From Cloacimonetes bacterium UBA6081 (GTDB lineage: Bacteria > Cloacimonadota > Cloacimonadia > Cloacimonadales > Cloacimonadaceae): a DNA stretch of 14,645 nucleotides. The notes under the pieces were generated by a model. The model was not told where the DNA came from and made no database searches. It saw nothing but the letters and a program-made list of their open reading frames with translations. The stretch is from the NCBI GenBank assembly GCA_002428685.1, contig DIXL01000001.1, positions 5,539 through 20,183 on the forward strand. Direction: 5' to 3'. A program made the position numbers and the translations under genes. Shown here piece after piece: positions 1 through 7,086 of the stretch; positions within the stretch are counted from its first letter, which is position 1, and each line of letters begins with the position of its first letter.

Positions 1-9
1 ATCTCCTGA

Positions 10-458
10 TTGCCACAAGCCGATCGGGAGATCAGCTTCCCTATCACCGGAAAACTGGATGGACGGATCTATTACCGCAGCCGCAGGACAGGCAAGCTCT
101 ATGTGCGCAAGCAAGGGAAATTTGCAAATCACCCGCGCCATCCGCAATATGCGGCAATTCAGAAAAATATCTTTGGCCTGAAACCCTCACAGGGATTTAT
201 CAGGGATCTCAAGGATTATCTGCTGCAATACAATCTGCTGCCGGAAGACAGCATAAAACCTGTGCAAAGCTGGAGCAACCTATATGTAAAGCTGATGTTC
301 GCCCTGCAAAAAGCCTATCCGGAAACGGTGGATTTGGCTACTCTCACCCGTGAGCAAATTGTGGCACAAACCTACCCTGCCGCACGCTGAAGGCAGCCAT
401 TGAAGCGGGATTGTTGCCGGAAGTATTAGGTTGGCAGCACTTTAATGCTGATATGTAA
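10..458 (+). pseudogene. Unrecognised small protein, broken by a one-base frameshift
   Basis: The first frame begins at a TTG (10) directly after an in-frame TGA (7-9), encodes 120 plausible residues starting MPQADREISFPITGKLDG, and then runs into a stop at 388-390. Reading on in the -1 frame from position 369 gives 29 more coherent residues (NLPCRTLKAAIEAGLLPEV and on) to TAA at 456-458. Adding one A to the AAA run at 368-370 joins the two parts into a single 149-residue protein, so a lost A in a homopolymer is the simplest explanation. The N-terminal half is rich in Arg, Lys and Tyr, and the C-terminal part looks like an amphipathic helix ending in a Gly-Trp segment. I do not recognise the family and assign no function. 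No ribosome site is visible before the TTG, and an ATG mutated to TTG is possible. A sequencing error is the main alternative. Confidence 0.6.
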
Positions 459-463
459 AGGAG
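458..463 (+). promoter_or_regulatory. Orphan Shine-Dalgarno sequence without a following gene
   Basis: AAGGAG overlaps the last base of the stop of the frameshifted gene, as ribosome sites do within this window's operons, but no credible start codon or reading frame follows. The nearest ATG (488) opens only 13 codons. The next real gene starts at 634 with its own AAGGAG. This suggests that a downstream operon partner was lost or displaced when the ATPase/RloB cassette arrived. Confidence 0.45.
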
Positions 464-550
464 TGTAATCAACCAATCGTTAGCATTATGGTCGTAAAAC
501 ACTCAATAATCTATCATAATTACCGCTGACTTGTAAGGCAATTCATAGAT

Positions 551-571
551 AAATGAGAAATATTCTCATTT
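551..571. promoter_or_regulatory. Perfect 9-bp inverted repeat, operator candidate
   Basis: AAATGAGAA (551-559) and TTCTCATTT (563-571) are perfect reverse complements separated by ATA. The dyad ends four bases before the -35 hexamer of the ATPase/RloB promoter, a natural place for a dimeric regulator. The core TGAGAA-N3-TTCTCA is loosely like Fur-family boxes (11 of 14 positions against the 7-1-7 consensus TGATAAT-N-ATTATCA), but this is a resemblance only. No regulator gene lies next to it. Confidence 0.5.
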
Positions 572-575
572 TCTC

Positions 576-603
576 TTGACATAATTGTGCTTAGGATTAG
601 ACT
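576..603 (+). promoter_or_regulatory. Sigma-70 type promoter of the ATPase/RloB cassette
   Basis: The -35 TTGACA (576-581) is a perfect match. A 16-bp spacer leads to TAGACT (598-603), 4 of 6 against TATAAT. The expected transcript start near 610 leaves a leader of about 24 nt carrying AAGGAG (621-626) before the ATG at 634. The promoter near 11300 has the same TTGACA-16-TAGA layout. Confidence 0.65.
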
Positions 604-633
604 GGCACTTTGATACAAAAAAGGAGATGAACC

Positions 634-1899
634 ATGCTAATAGAGTTCAGTGTTCAAAACTATCGGTCATTCAACCAAAAAGTTACGTTAAGTATGGTTG
701 CGGGTTCCATAAAAGAGCATCCGGAACATGTGTTCGAGGTTTGTGGTTTAAAACTATTAAAATCCGGAGTATTATACGGGGCTAACGCAAGCGGAAAGAG
801 TAATCTTATTAAAGCTATGGCTTTTATGAAGAGATTTATCCTATTTTCGCAAACGAAAACATCCTCAACAGACATCATAGCCGTAACCCCTTTTCTGCTG
901 GACGCAAAAACCAGAACTGAACCATCTTTCTTCGAGTTATCTTTGCTAATATCAGGCTCAATTTATCGTTACGGTTTCGAGATTAATCGCAAGGAGATAG
1001 TGCATGAATGGCTCTATGAAAAGAAATGTGCCCCATATTCAAGAGAGAAATTGATTTTTAAGCGTAATCTACAAGCTGTAGAGCCCCAACAGGGAATTGA
1101 TCTTTCTAAATTGCGCAACAATGCTTTGCTGCTTAGTTTTCTTGATCAGTATAACGATAAACATGCGAAACAATTTTTTGCTGCCCTGGGGAACATTCGG
1201 ATTATCACTGATACCGGTAAGCTATTTCAAAAAACACTTCAGATGATATCAAATGGCTCAATGCCCCAACAATGGGTTCAACAATTGCTAATTGCAGCAG
1301 ATGTTGGTATCGACGACTTTATCGTAATAGAGAAAGAAATTGACTGGAATGAACTAAATGATTTGATTAATATAGAAATTAACGTAAAAAATAACCCTGG
1401 CGCATGGAAAGCTTATACTTCTCAAGTATTGCATAAATACTATAATTCCGAGAAGGATACCATCGATGTCGAAACTTTTGATTTACAAGATGCAGAATCC
1501 ATGGGAACGAAGCTGATGTTTGGCTTTGCTGAACCGCTTTATAGAATTTTAACTGGAGGCGGAGTTCTTATCATTGATGAAATGGATAAAAGCCTTCATT
1601 ATTTTCTTACTAAAGTAATCATCGAGTTATTCCAAAAATCAAGGTCAAATCCTCATAATGCGCAGTTGTATTTTACAACACATGATGTGGCATATCTTGA
1701 AAAAATGAGTTTTCGTAGAGATGAGATATGGTTTGCGGAAAAGAATACTAAAAATGCTTCTAATCTATATTCTTTAGCTGAGTTCAAAGTGAGAAACGAT
1801 GCTTCGTATGGAAAAGATTACCTAAGGGCTAAGTATGGTGCGGTTCCTTATACTGATTTTGATAAGTTTGCCAAGCTGTTAACTGACGGTGATGAATGA
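634..1899 (+). CDS. AAA15-family ATPase, RloA/AbiLi-like defence component
   Basis: A 421-residue SMC/OLD-like ATPase of the COG1106 (AAA15) type. The start MLIEFSVQNYRSF is the typical first strand of these proteins. Walker A is GANASGKS (49-56), the signature-like segment ESMGTKLMF is at 288-296, Walker B VLIIDEMD is at 311-318, and a TTHD switch is at 348-351. The middle region (about 100-285) is the variable lid. ATP binding and hydrolysis, probably in a dimer, is expected to control an effector, and the gene directly downstream (RloB-like) is the obvious partner. Such pairs are known as AbiL-like abortive-infection modules and as RloA/RloB genes near restriction loci. ATG 634 follows AAGGAG by seven bases. 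The DNA is visibly richer in A+T than the core block to the right, which fits horizontal acquisition. The family is sure; the defence role is inferred from architecture, and no phage-related gene flanks it. Confidence 0.85.
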   Translation: MLIEFSVQNYRSFNQKVTLSMVAGSIKEHPEHVFEVCGLKLLKSGVLYGANASGKSNLIKAMAFMKRFILFSQTKTSSTDIIAVTPFLLDAKTRTEPSFFELSLLISGSIYRYGFEINRKEIVHEWLYEKKCAPYSREKLIFKRNLQAVEPQQGIDLSKLRNNALLLSFLDQYNDKHAKQFFAALGNIRIITDTGKLFQKTLQMISNGSMPQQWVQQLLIAADVGIDDFIVIEKEIDWNELNDLINIEINVKNNPGAWKAYTSQVLHKYYNSEKDTIDVETFDLQDAESMGTKLMFGFAEPLYRILTGGGVLIIDEMDKSLHYFLTKVIIELFQKSRSNPHNAQLYFTTHDVAYLEKMSFRRDEIWFAEKNTKNASNLYSLAEFKVRNDASYGKDYLRAKYGAVPYTDFDKFAKLLTDGDE

Positions 1900-1909
1900 A
1901 GGAATTATC

Positions 1910-2536
1910 ATGGAGAAAAGCTACAAACGGAAGAATAGTACTCGTAAGCTTGCCCCTGATTTGATAATTATCTACACTGAAGGGACAAGAACTGAACCGT
2001 ATTATTTTGATTGCTTCAAATTGAATCCGATAACTTTGAAAACCATCGGCTTAGGCATGAATACAAAGAGTTTGGTCAGATACATGGAACGAGATGTTGG
2101 CAAAGTTGTAAAGGAGTATGCGAAGAAACATGACATGCATATAAGTGAAGTTGATTACATTGTTTGGTGTGTTTTCGATAAAGACGATTTTACAAAAGCT
2201 GATTTTAACGATGCCATAAGGATTGCGGAGAGTAAACATTATCGGGTTGCTTATTCAAATGAGGCGTTTGAGTTGTGGTATGTTTTGCATTTTGATTATC
2301 TTGATGCGGGGATAGGTAGAGATCAATACTGCGAAATACTGTGTAATAAACTAAAGGCAAAATACGAGAAAAATAGACAGGATATGTATGATGAACTGAA
2401 GGATAAGCAGCAAACTGCTATCCGTAATTCAAAAAGACTATTCAAATCTTATCCACCAATGAGCAATCCAACTTCCATGAAACCGGTAACTAAAGTACAT
2501 GAACTTGTTTTGTACCTGAACCAATTTCTACGATAA
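1910..2536 (+). CDS. RloB-domain Toprim-like protein, AbiLii-like effector candidate
   Basis: I chose the ATG at 1910 (208 residues) because AAGGA (1899-1903) sits six bases upstream. An upstream GTG (1889) or ATG (1892) in the same frame would overlap the ATPase gene and have no ribosome site. Features of the RloB family are a basic N-terminus, a first strand ending in TEGTRTEPYYF, an acidic FDKDDF motif mid-protein that resembles the DxD of Toprim nucleases, and SNEAFELWYVLHF, the family's conserved aromatic block. The C-terminal third is Lys-rich and probably helical. The gene starts ten bases after the ATPase stop, so the two are co-translated. By analogy with AbiLii and with the PARIS effector AriB (a distant Toprim relative), the protein could be a nuclease released or activated by the ATPase. 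The substrate is unknown and activity is inference. Confidence 0.8.
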   Translation: MEKSYKRKNSTRKLAPDLIIIYTEGTRTEPYYFDCFKLNPITLKTIGLGMNTKSLVRYMERDVGKVVKEYAKKHDMHISEVDYIVWCVFDKDDFTKADFNDAIRIAESKHYRVAYSNEAFELWYVLHFDYLDAGIGRDQYCEILCNKLKAKYEKNRQDMYDELKDKQQTAIRNSKRLFKSYPPMSNPTSMKPVTKVHELVLYLNQFLR

Positions 2537-2540
2537 TGGG

Positions 2541-2578
2541 TTCCGCTTCCGTCGTACGCGGAAATTGGGAAAGCTTTC
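2541..2578. terminator. Weak stem-loop between convergent genes
   Basis: TTCCGC (2541-2546) can pair with GCGGAA (2558-2563) across an 11-nt loop. A 10-bp palindrome GAAAGCTTTC lies at 2569-2578. The site is between the stop of the RloB gene and the stop of pgi, where a shared terminator is expected. Neither strand has a proper T-run, so this is weak evidence for intrinsic termination. Confidence 0.25.
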
Positions 2579-2596
2579 AGAGAATTAGACTTTATA

Positions 2597-3946
2597 CTAT
2601 AATCCCCGCTCCTTTTGATACTCCTCTATCTCCGCTCTTTGTTTATCGAAACCTGCTTTGCCCATGAGGGCGTAGGTGGCGATCTTTCCAGCTTCCACTC
2701 CAGGCTGATCCAATGGGTTGATGTGCAGCAGTTTGCTGGCGAAGACGGTTTGGATTTCGTAGAGCATAATGAATTCGCCCAAGTGGTAGGCATCTATGGC
2801 GGGGAAAATGAGATTGGCATTGGGACGCATGGCTTGGGACAGGGCAATTTCCGTGGCAAAGCGTTCGGCATTAAGCAGTTCGGAGAGCTTTTTACCACCC
2901 AGATAGCTGACCTCCTCCCGCTCTGGATGCAGATTGGGGATAGTGTAGTCGTGCTTGAAACTATCCACGGTAAGGAAGGTGAACACTTTGTCGTTTGGCC
3001 CTTCGGTGTATAGCTGCACCTGGGAATGCTGGTCTGTAGTGCCAAGTGCTTTTACGGGGGTTTGGCCTACAAAGATATCGCGGCCTTTGATGTCCTTGCG
3101 CTTGCCCAAGCTTTCGGCCCATAGCTGACGATACCAATCGGCAAAATCATACAGGGCATTAGCATAGGGCATCATCACGCTGATGTTTTTGCCCTGCCGG
3201 TAATAGAGGAAATGGATGAGGCCGTTCAGATAGGCTGGATTGGCAAAAATATCGGTGCATTCACAACGCATCCGCATGGCTGCCGCACCACTCAATAAAG
3301 CTTTTATGTCTATACCCACAAAGGCGGAGGACACCAAGCCCACATCGGTGAGAATGCTGAAGCGGCCACCCACATTATCCGGAACCACAAAGCTTTTGTA
3401 GCCTTCCTGCTTTATCACCTGGCGCAGAAAGCCTTTTTCCTTGTCGGTGGTTATCACAATGCGGGATTGGTAATCAGCGGGAAATTTGCGTTTGATCAAA
3501 TCCACCAAAATCATATAGCCAGCCATGGTTTCGGCGGTAGTTCCACTTTTGGTGATGATGTTAAACAGCGTAGTATCCAGATTTATACCTGCTAAAATCT
3601 CATGGAGAAACACTGGATCAACATTGTCGTAAACATATAGTTTTTTAGGTAGTTCTGCTTCGGTTTTCAGGGCTGAATAAAGGGCTTTGTTACCTAAAGC
3701 AGAGCCACCAATGCCCAAAACCACCATGGTATTGAACTTGGGGTCGAGGTGAGTAATAAAACTCTCAATATGGCTAATATCGCTTTCGGGCAGGTTGTAA
3801 AAGCCCAAAATGTCGGCTCTGCGGTCTGATAGGATTTCCTGATGGGCGGCACCCACAATTGCTGCGGAATCCTTCAGTTTTTCTATCGGTAAGGCAGAAG
3901 GGAAGTGCTGAGAAGCTAAAAGATTATGGTAAGCAAACTTGAGCAT
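2597..3946 (-). CDS. pgi: Glucose-6-phosphate isomerase
   Basis: Interconverts glucose 6-phosphate and fructose 6-phosphate in the cytoplasm (glycolysis and gluconeogenesis). The 449 residues match the short bacterial form of about 450 (Bacillus type). Visible motifs are VVLGIGGSALGNKAL (75-89), the SIS-domain phosphate loop TKSGTTAET (132-140), LWAESLGKR (275-283, catalytic Glu in the second PGI signature region), the HSQVQ segment (307-311) with its conserved His, and PGVEAGK near the C-terminus with the conserved Lys (421). The ATG at 3946 is preceded by AGGAGG (3952-3957), which overlaps the stop codon of ptsI, so translation is coupled to EI. It is the last gene of the minus-strand block. 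Its place behind hprK-ptsH-ptsI ties the phosphorelay to hexose-phosphate metabolism. Confidence 0.95.
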   Translation of the reverse strand: MLKFAYHNLLASQHFPSALPIEKLKDSAAIVGAAHQEILSDRRADILGFYNLPESDISHIESFITHLDPKFNTMVVLGIGGSALGNKALYSALKTEAELPKKLYVYDNVDPVFLHEILAGINLDTTLFNIITKSGTTAETMAGYMILVDLIKRKFPADYQSRIVITTDKEKGFLRQVIKQEGYKSFVVPDNVGGRFSILTDVGLVSSAFVGIDIKALLSGAAAMRMRCECTDIFANPAYLNGLIHFLYYRQGKNISVMMPYANALYDFADWYRQLWAESLGKRKDIKGRDIFVGQTPVKALGTTDQHSQVQLYTEGPNDKVFTFLTVDSFKHDYTIPNLHPEREEVSYLGGKKLSELLNAERFATEIALSQAMRPNANLIFPAIDAYHLGEFIMLYEIQTVFASKLLHINPLDQPGVEAGKIATYALMGKAGFDKQRAEIEEYQKERGL

Positions 3947-3955
3947 GGAAGCCTC

Positions 3956-5680
3956 CTAAATTTGGTAATATGGTTTAAGTTCTTTGTAGATAAGCTGTTC
4001 CACCTCCCGAAGCGAGCAGGAAAAATTAAAGCGGGAGATGATTGAGGTAAGATTGTCATCACAATTTTGGACTATCGCCTTCACGGTGAAATAGCTGGCA
4101 GGATTTACGCTAAGTTCTTTGATGCCCATGCCAATCAGCAGTGGGATATACATGGGATTGGAAGCCATTTCGCCGCAAACTGATAGTGAAGTGTTATATT
4201 TGGAAGCACTTAATACAGTCTGCCGGATAAGATTTAGGACAGCAGGATGATGCTGGATATAGTATCTGATCACGTTTTCGTTGTTGCGGTCAACTGCCAG
4301 AGTATATTGCACGAGGTCGTTTGTGCCAATGCTGAGGAAATCACATTCCTTGGCCAAAGCGTCAGCTCCCAAGGCGGCAGACGGAATTTCCACCATGGCA
4401 CCCAAGGGAATGGAGACATCAAAAGCTATGCCCTGAGAGTAAAGCTCTTCCTGACAATGGTTGAACACGTGCTTGGCTTCCAGAAAATCGTCCACGTCAA
4501 TAATCATGGGAAACATAAGGCGGATGTTTCCATAGGCTGAAGCTCGCAAAATTGCCCTCAATTGAGTGCGAAATACTTCATGATGGGCAAGGCTGAATCT
4601 GATGCCACGGTTACCCAGATAGGGATTATCCTCGGCTGAACCAAGCCCCAAGGGAGCAAGCTTATCGCCCCCCAAATCGAAGGTTCGGATTGTAACCGTT
4701 GCAGGGGCAAGGCGTTCAGTTATTTGACGGTAGATTTCGAACTGCTCATCTTCACTGGGGAGGTTTTGCTGCGAAATATATAAAAATTCGGTGCGGAATA
4801 AACCGATGCCGTCGCAATCAAGATTTGAAATTACCTCCAGTTCCTCCGGAAGGCCAATATTGGTGAAAAGGGTGATGGTTTGGCCATCAGCTGTTTGTGA
4901 TAGCGAGGCTTTCAGCTTTTCCAGCTTTTGCCGCAGAAGATCTTCCACTTGCACTTTTTGGGCGTAATATTCCAGGGTTTCTTCGTCCGGATTCACCAGT
5001 AGCTTGCCTTCATCACCATCTACAATAAGTAAATCGTCGTCTTTCACCTCGCTCAGAAGGTGCTGAACATTAGCGATGGCAATTAAACCGAAAGCTCTGC
5101 TTAAAATGGAGGCATGGGAATTGTAAGACCCTTTGGCACACAAATATGCGCCGATTCCGGTGTGTGCCAGTTTGCTGACCAAAGATGGCGTAATATCTTT
5201 AAAGATGGGAACTTGATCGTATTCCAGATTTTCCGGTAAAGCACTGGTGATTCCGCTAAGGGCATTCAACAAGCGGGTTCCGATATCCCGATAGTCCATC
5301 GCTTTCAGGGCAAAGGCTTCCACCCGCATAGATTCAAATTGCTGAACAATGGTTCTAAAACTGTCCTGCACCGCTAAACCTGCATGATGCAGCTTTTCTT
5401 TGATGTTGCCGGTAACCAGGTTGTAAATTTCCGGATCGTGTAAAATATCCCTGTGGCTGGCAATGATGCCTGCGTCGGAAGAATTTAAGGAACTTTGACG
5501 CAATTCCTTACCAATTTCTGCATCTACCGCAGCTATGGCATCACGAAAACGCTTGATTTCTCCATCCACAGCTTCCGAAGTTACCAGGTAACGCTCCACA
5601 TCTCTTTCCTCCATCACGATATGCAAAGCGCGGCCGATAAATAGGCCATTATTAATGCTGTTGCCGGACAAACGAATCAC
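3956..5680 (-). CDS. ptsI: PTS enzyme I (phosphoenolpyruvate-protein phosphotransferase)
   Basis: Autophosphorylates from PEP and passes the phosphate to HPr His15. I place the start at GTG 5680 (574 residues): GGAGAG (5685-5690) lies just upstream, and the product then begins MIRLSGNSINNGLFIGRA, matching the usual EI N-terminus. A TTG at 5692 would add four residues (578). Numbering from that TTG, the phospho-His is H193 within SHASILSRAFG, the PEP-binding TIM barrel shows GIGLFRTEFLY (296-305), FDLGGDK (338-344), NPYLGNRGIRFSL (356-368), GAMVEIPS (431-438) and IGTNDLVQYTLAVDRN (455-470), and the catalytic Cys is in CGEM (506-509). The His loop is unusual: the common GGRTSH is replaced by GSYNSH. 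All catalytic residues remain, so it should be active. The gene starts one base after the ptsH stop. No sugar-specific EII is nearby. Confidence 0.94.
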   Translation of the reverse strand: MIRLSGNSINNGLFIGRALHIVMEERDVERYLVTSEAVDGEIKRFRDAIAAVDAEIGKELRQSSLNSSDAGIIASHRDILHDPEIYNLVTGNIKEKLHHAGLAVQDSFRTIVQQFESMRVEAFALKAMDYRDIGTRLLNALSGITSALPENLEYDQVPIFKDITPSLVSKLAHTGIGAYLCAKGSYNSHASILSRAFGLIAIANVQHLLSEVKDDDLLIVDGDEGKLLVNPDEETLEYYAQKVQVEDLLRQKLEKLKASLSQTADGQTITLFTNIGLPEELEVISNLDCDGIGLFRTEFLYISQQNLPSEDEQFEIYRQITERLAPATVTIRTFDLGGDKLAPLGLGSAEDNPYLGNRGIRFSLAHHEVFRTQLRAILRASAYGNIRLMFPMIIDVDDFLEAKHVFNHCQEELYSQGIAFDVSIPLGAMVEIPSAALGADALAKECDFLSIGTNDLVQYTLAVDRNNENVIRYYIQHHPAVLNLIRQTVLSASKYNTSLSVCGEMASNPMYIPLLIGMGIKELSVNPASYFTVKAIVQNCDDNLTSIISRFNFSCSLREVEQLIYKELKPYYQI

Positions 5681-5681
5681 T

Positions 5682-5945
5682 TCACTCTCCAAATCCGCTA
5701 TTTATCAATTCCACAAGCTCTTCCAGCAGATAATCTTCATCTATTCCATCGGCTATTAAATCCAGCTTAGATCCGCATTCGGCAGCCAGCATCATTACGC
5801 CCATAATGCTTTTTCCATTTACCTTCATGCCATCCTTTTCAATAAAAAATTCACTACGGAATTTTGTGGCAGCCCGCACTAAAAGAGATGAAGGACGCGC
5901 GTGTAACCCGAGTTTATTGGTTACTGTTACCGCTATCTGTTTCAT
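5682..5945 (-). CDS. ptsH: HPr phosphocarrier protein
   Basis: An 87-residue HPr of normal length. The N-terminal active-site motif GLHARPSS places the EI-phosphorylated histidine at 15 and Arg at 17. The regulatory motif GKSIMGVMMLAA places serine exactly at 46, the target of HPr kinase, so both phosphorylation sites are intact. It acts in the cytoplasm between EI (next gene) and unknown acceptors. Its first 32 nt overlap the 3' end of hprK in another frame, with a modest GAGGG eight bases before the ATG lying inside hprK, so its translation is probably coupled to that of its kinase. Confidence 0.95.
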   Translation of the reverse strand: MKQIAVTVTNKLGLHARPSSLLVRAATKFRSEFFIEKDGMKVNGKSIMGVMMLAAECGSKLDLIADGIDEDYLLEELVELINSGFGE

Positions 5946-6903
5946 CAGAGGATCCCTCGAGGTTCTTTAGCATGGTTTTCTTGCGGATTTCGTCGTTTAT
6001 TTTGCGGTTAAAATCTTCTGCCGCATCATAGCCCACACTTTTCAAAATCATATTCATTGCGGCAACTTCCACAATCACCGACACATTTTTACCAGGAGAA
6101 ACAGGTAGATAGATGATAGGAATCTTTACGCCCAAATGCTCTGCATAATTATTGACAAGTCCGATGCGTTCATAATCCATGTTCTCCTGCCAGGGCATCA
6201 GCTCAATCTGCAGGTCTATGGTTTTTTGTTTACGGGTGCGTTCGATGCCAAACATGCGTTCTGCGTTCACAAAACCAACTCCCCTGATTTCCATAAAGTG
6301 CCCGAATTCGCGTCCCGGACGTCCCAACAACTGGTCGTCCAGGTAACGCAAGGTGATTAAATCATCGCCTACCAGGCTGTGGCCGCGATGCACCAGATCA
6401 AGGGCACATTCGCTTTTGCCAATCCCGCTTTTTCCGGTGAGCAAAATACCCAATCCGAACACATCAATCAGGGTGGCATGAATGGTTTTTTCCAGGGCAA
6501 AGATTTCGTGCAGATACCGTGAAATGTGCTCCATCAGGTTAATTGTGGATAAACGGCTGGAAAGCAGTGCTATGTTTAGATCGTTGGCCAGATATTCCAC
6601 AATCGGTGGTAAGGTTAGTCCCTTCGAAATAATGATGCAAGGGATATCTGTTTTGAACATTTCGCGGATGCGGGTAACAAGCTCCTCTTCATTCAGGCTT
6701 TGCAGATACCGCACTTCGGTTTCACCAAAAACCTGCACCCGTTCTGCTGAAAACACTTCCAAATAACCTGCCAAGGCAAGTCCGGGTCTGTTTACATGAG
6801 GGGAGCTGAGCTTTTTATTCAAGGTCTCAGGCTCGGTAATCAGCGAAAGTGCCAGGTCTTTCTTTTTGGTATCAAAAAAGTCATAAACAGTTATCTCTTT
6901 CAT
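5914..6903 (-). CDS. hprK: HPr kinase/phosphorylase
   Basis: A 329-residue bifunctional enzyme that phosphorylates HPr on Ser46 and removes the phosphate by phosphorolysis. The N-terminal domain (about 1-130) is the variable Mur-ligase-like part. The catalytic domain has the conserved His in HATLIDVFG (142-150), Walker A GKSGIGKS (157-164), LVGDD (177-181), the family signature MEIRGVGFVNAERMFG (204-219) and the P-rich loop PVSPGKNVSVIVEVAAMN (267-284). The last 20 or so residues (EGSSDETDSGNSNQ) are a low-complexity tail encoded partly in the overlap with ptsH. ATG 6903 follows AGGAG (6909-6913). In firmicutes this enzyme controls catabolite repression. In Gram-negatives with an rpoN-linked copy the role is less clear, and a regulatory PTS is likely here because no EIIA or permease accompanies it. 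Confidence 0.94.
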   Translation of the reverse strand: MKEITVYDFFDTKKKDLALSLITEPETLNKKLSSPHVNRPGLALAGYLEVFSAERVQVFGETEVRYLQSLNEEELVTRIREMFKTDIPCIIISKGLTLPPIVEYLANDLNIALLSSRLSTINLMEHISRYLHEIFALEKTIHATLIDVFGLGILLTGKSGIGKSECALDLVHRGHSLVGDDLITLRYLDDQLLGRPGREFGHFMEIRGVGFVNAERMFGIERTRKQKTIDLQIELMPWQENMDYERIGLVNNYAEHLGVKIPIIYLPVSPGKNVSVIVEVAAMNMILKSVGYDAAEDFNRKINDEIRKKTMLKNLEGSSDETDSGNSNQ

Positions 6904-6951
6904 CGGGGCTCCTTAGGGCAAGAGAATTACAAAGAGTAAAAAAGTTAAAAA

Positions 6952-7065
6952 GGAAAAGAGAAAAGAAGGGGTTATCGAGAGTGATTGGAACTGCCCTATT
7001 GCCTGGCCAATTGCGGATGGACGGCCAAAGCTAAGCTTGTTTATCATCTCTCTTTCCTCTTTTCC
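6952..7065. repeat. Purine/pyrimidine inverted repeat in the hpf-hprK gap
   Basis: The 183-nt gap (6904-7086) holds no gene. A purine tract (about 6931-6970) and a pyrimidine tract (about 7048-7070) face each other. GGAAAAGAG (6952-6960) pairs perfectly with CTCTTTTCC (7057-7065), and AAAG (6962-6965) extends the stem to CTTT (7052-7055) after a one-base bulge. In the minus-strand transcript the second arm is U-rich and followed by more U-runs, so the structure could attenuate or process the message between hpf and hprK. The loop of about 85 nt is long for an intrinsic terminator. A smaller stem TGGCC/GGCCA (7004-7008, 7023-7027) lies inside it. Confidence 0.4.
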
Positions 7066-7086
7066 TCTTTGTTATATAGTCTTTTT

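Noticed and set aside
354..390. Programmed -1 frameshift in the first gene
   Set aside because: There is no X-XXY-YYZ slippery heptamer or clear downstream pseudoknot; a one-base deletion is simpler.
551..571. Firm assignment as a Fur box
   Set aside because: It differs from the consensus at three positions and has a different centre; only a generic operator call is justified.
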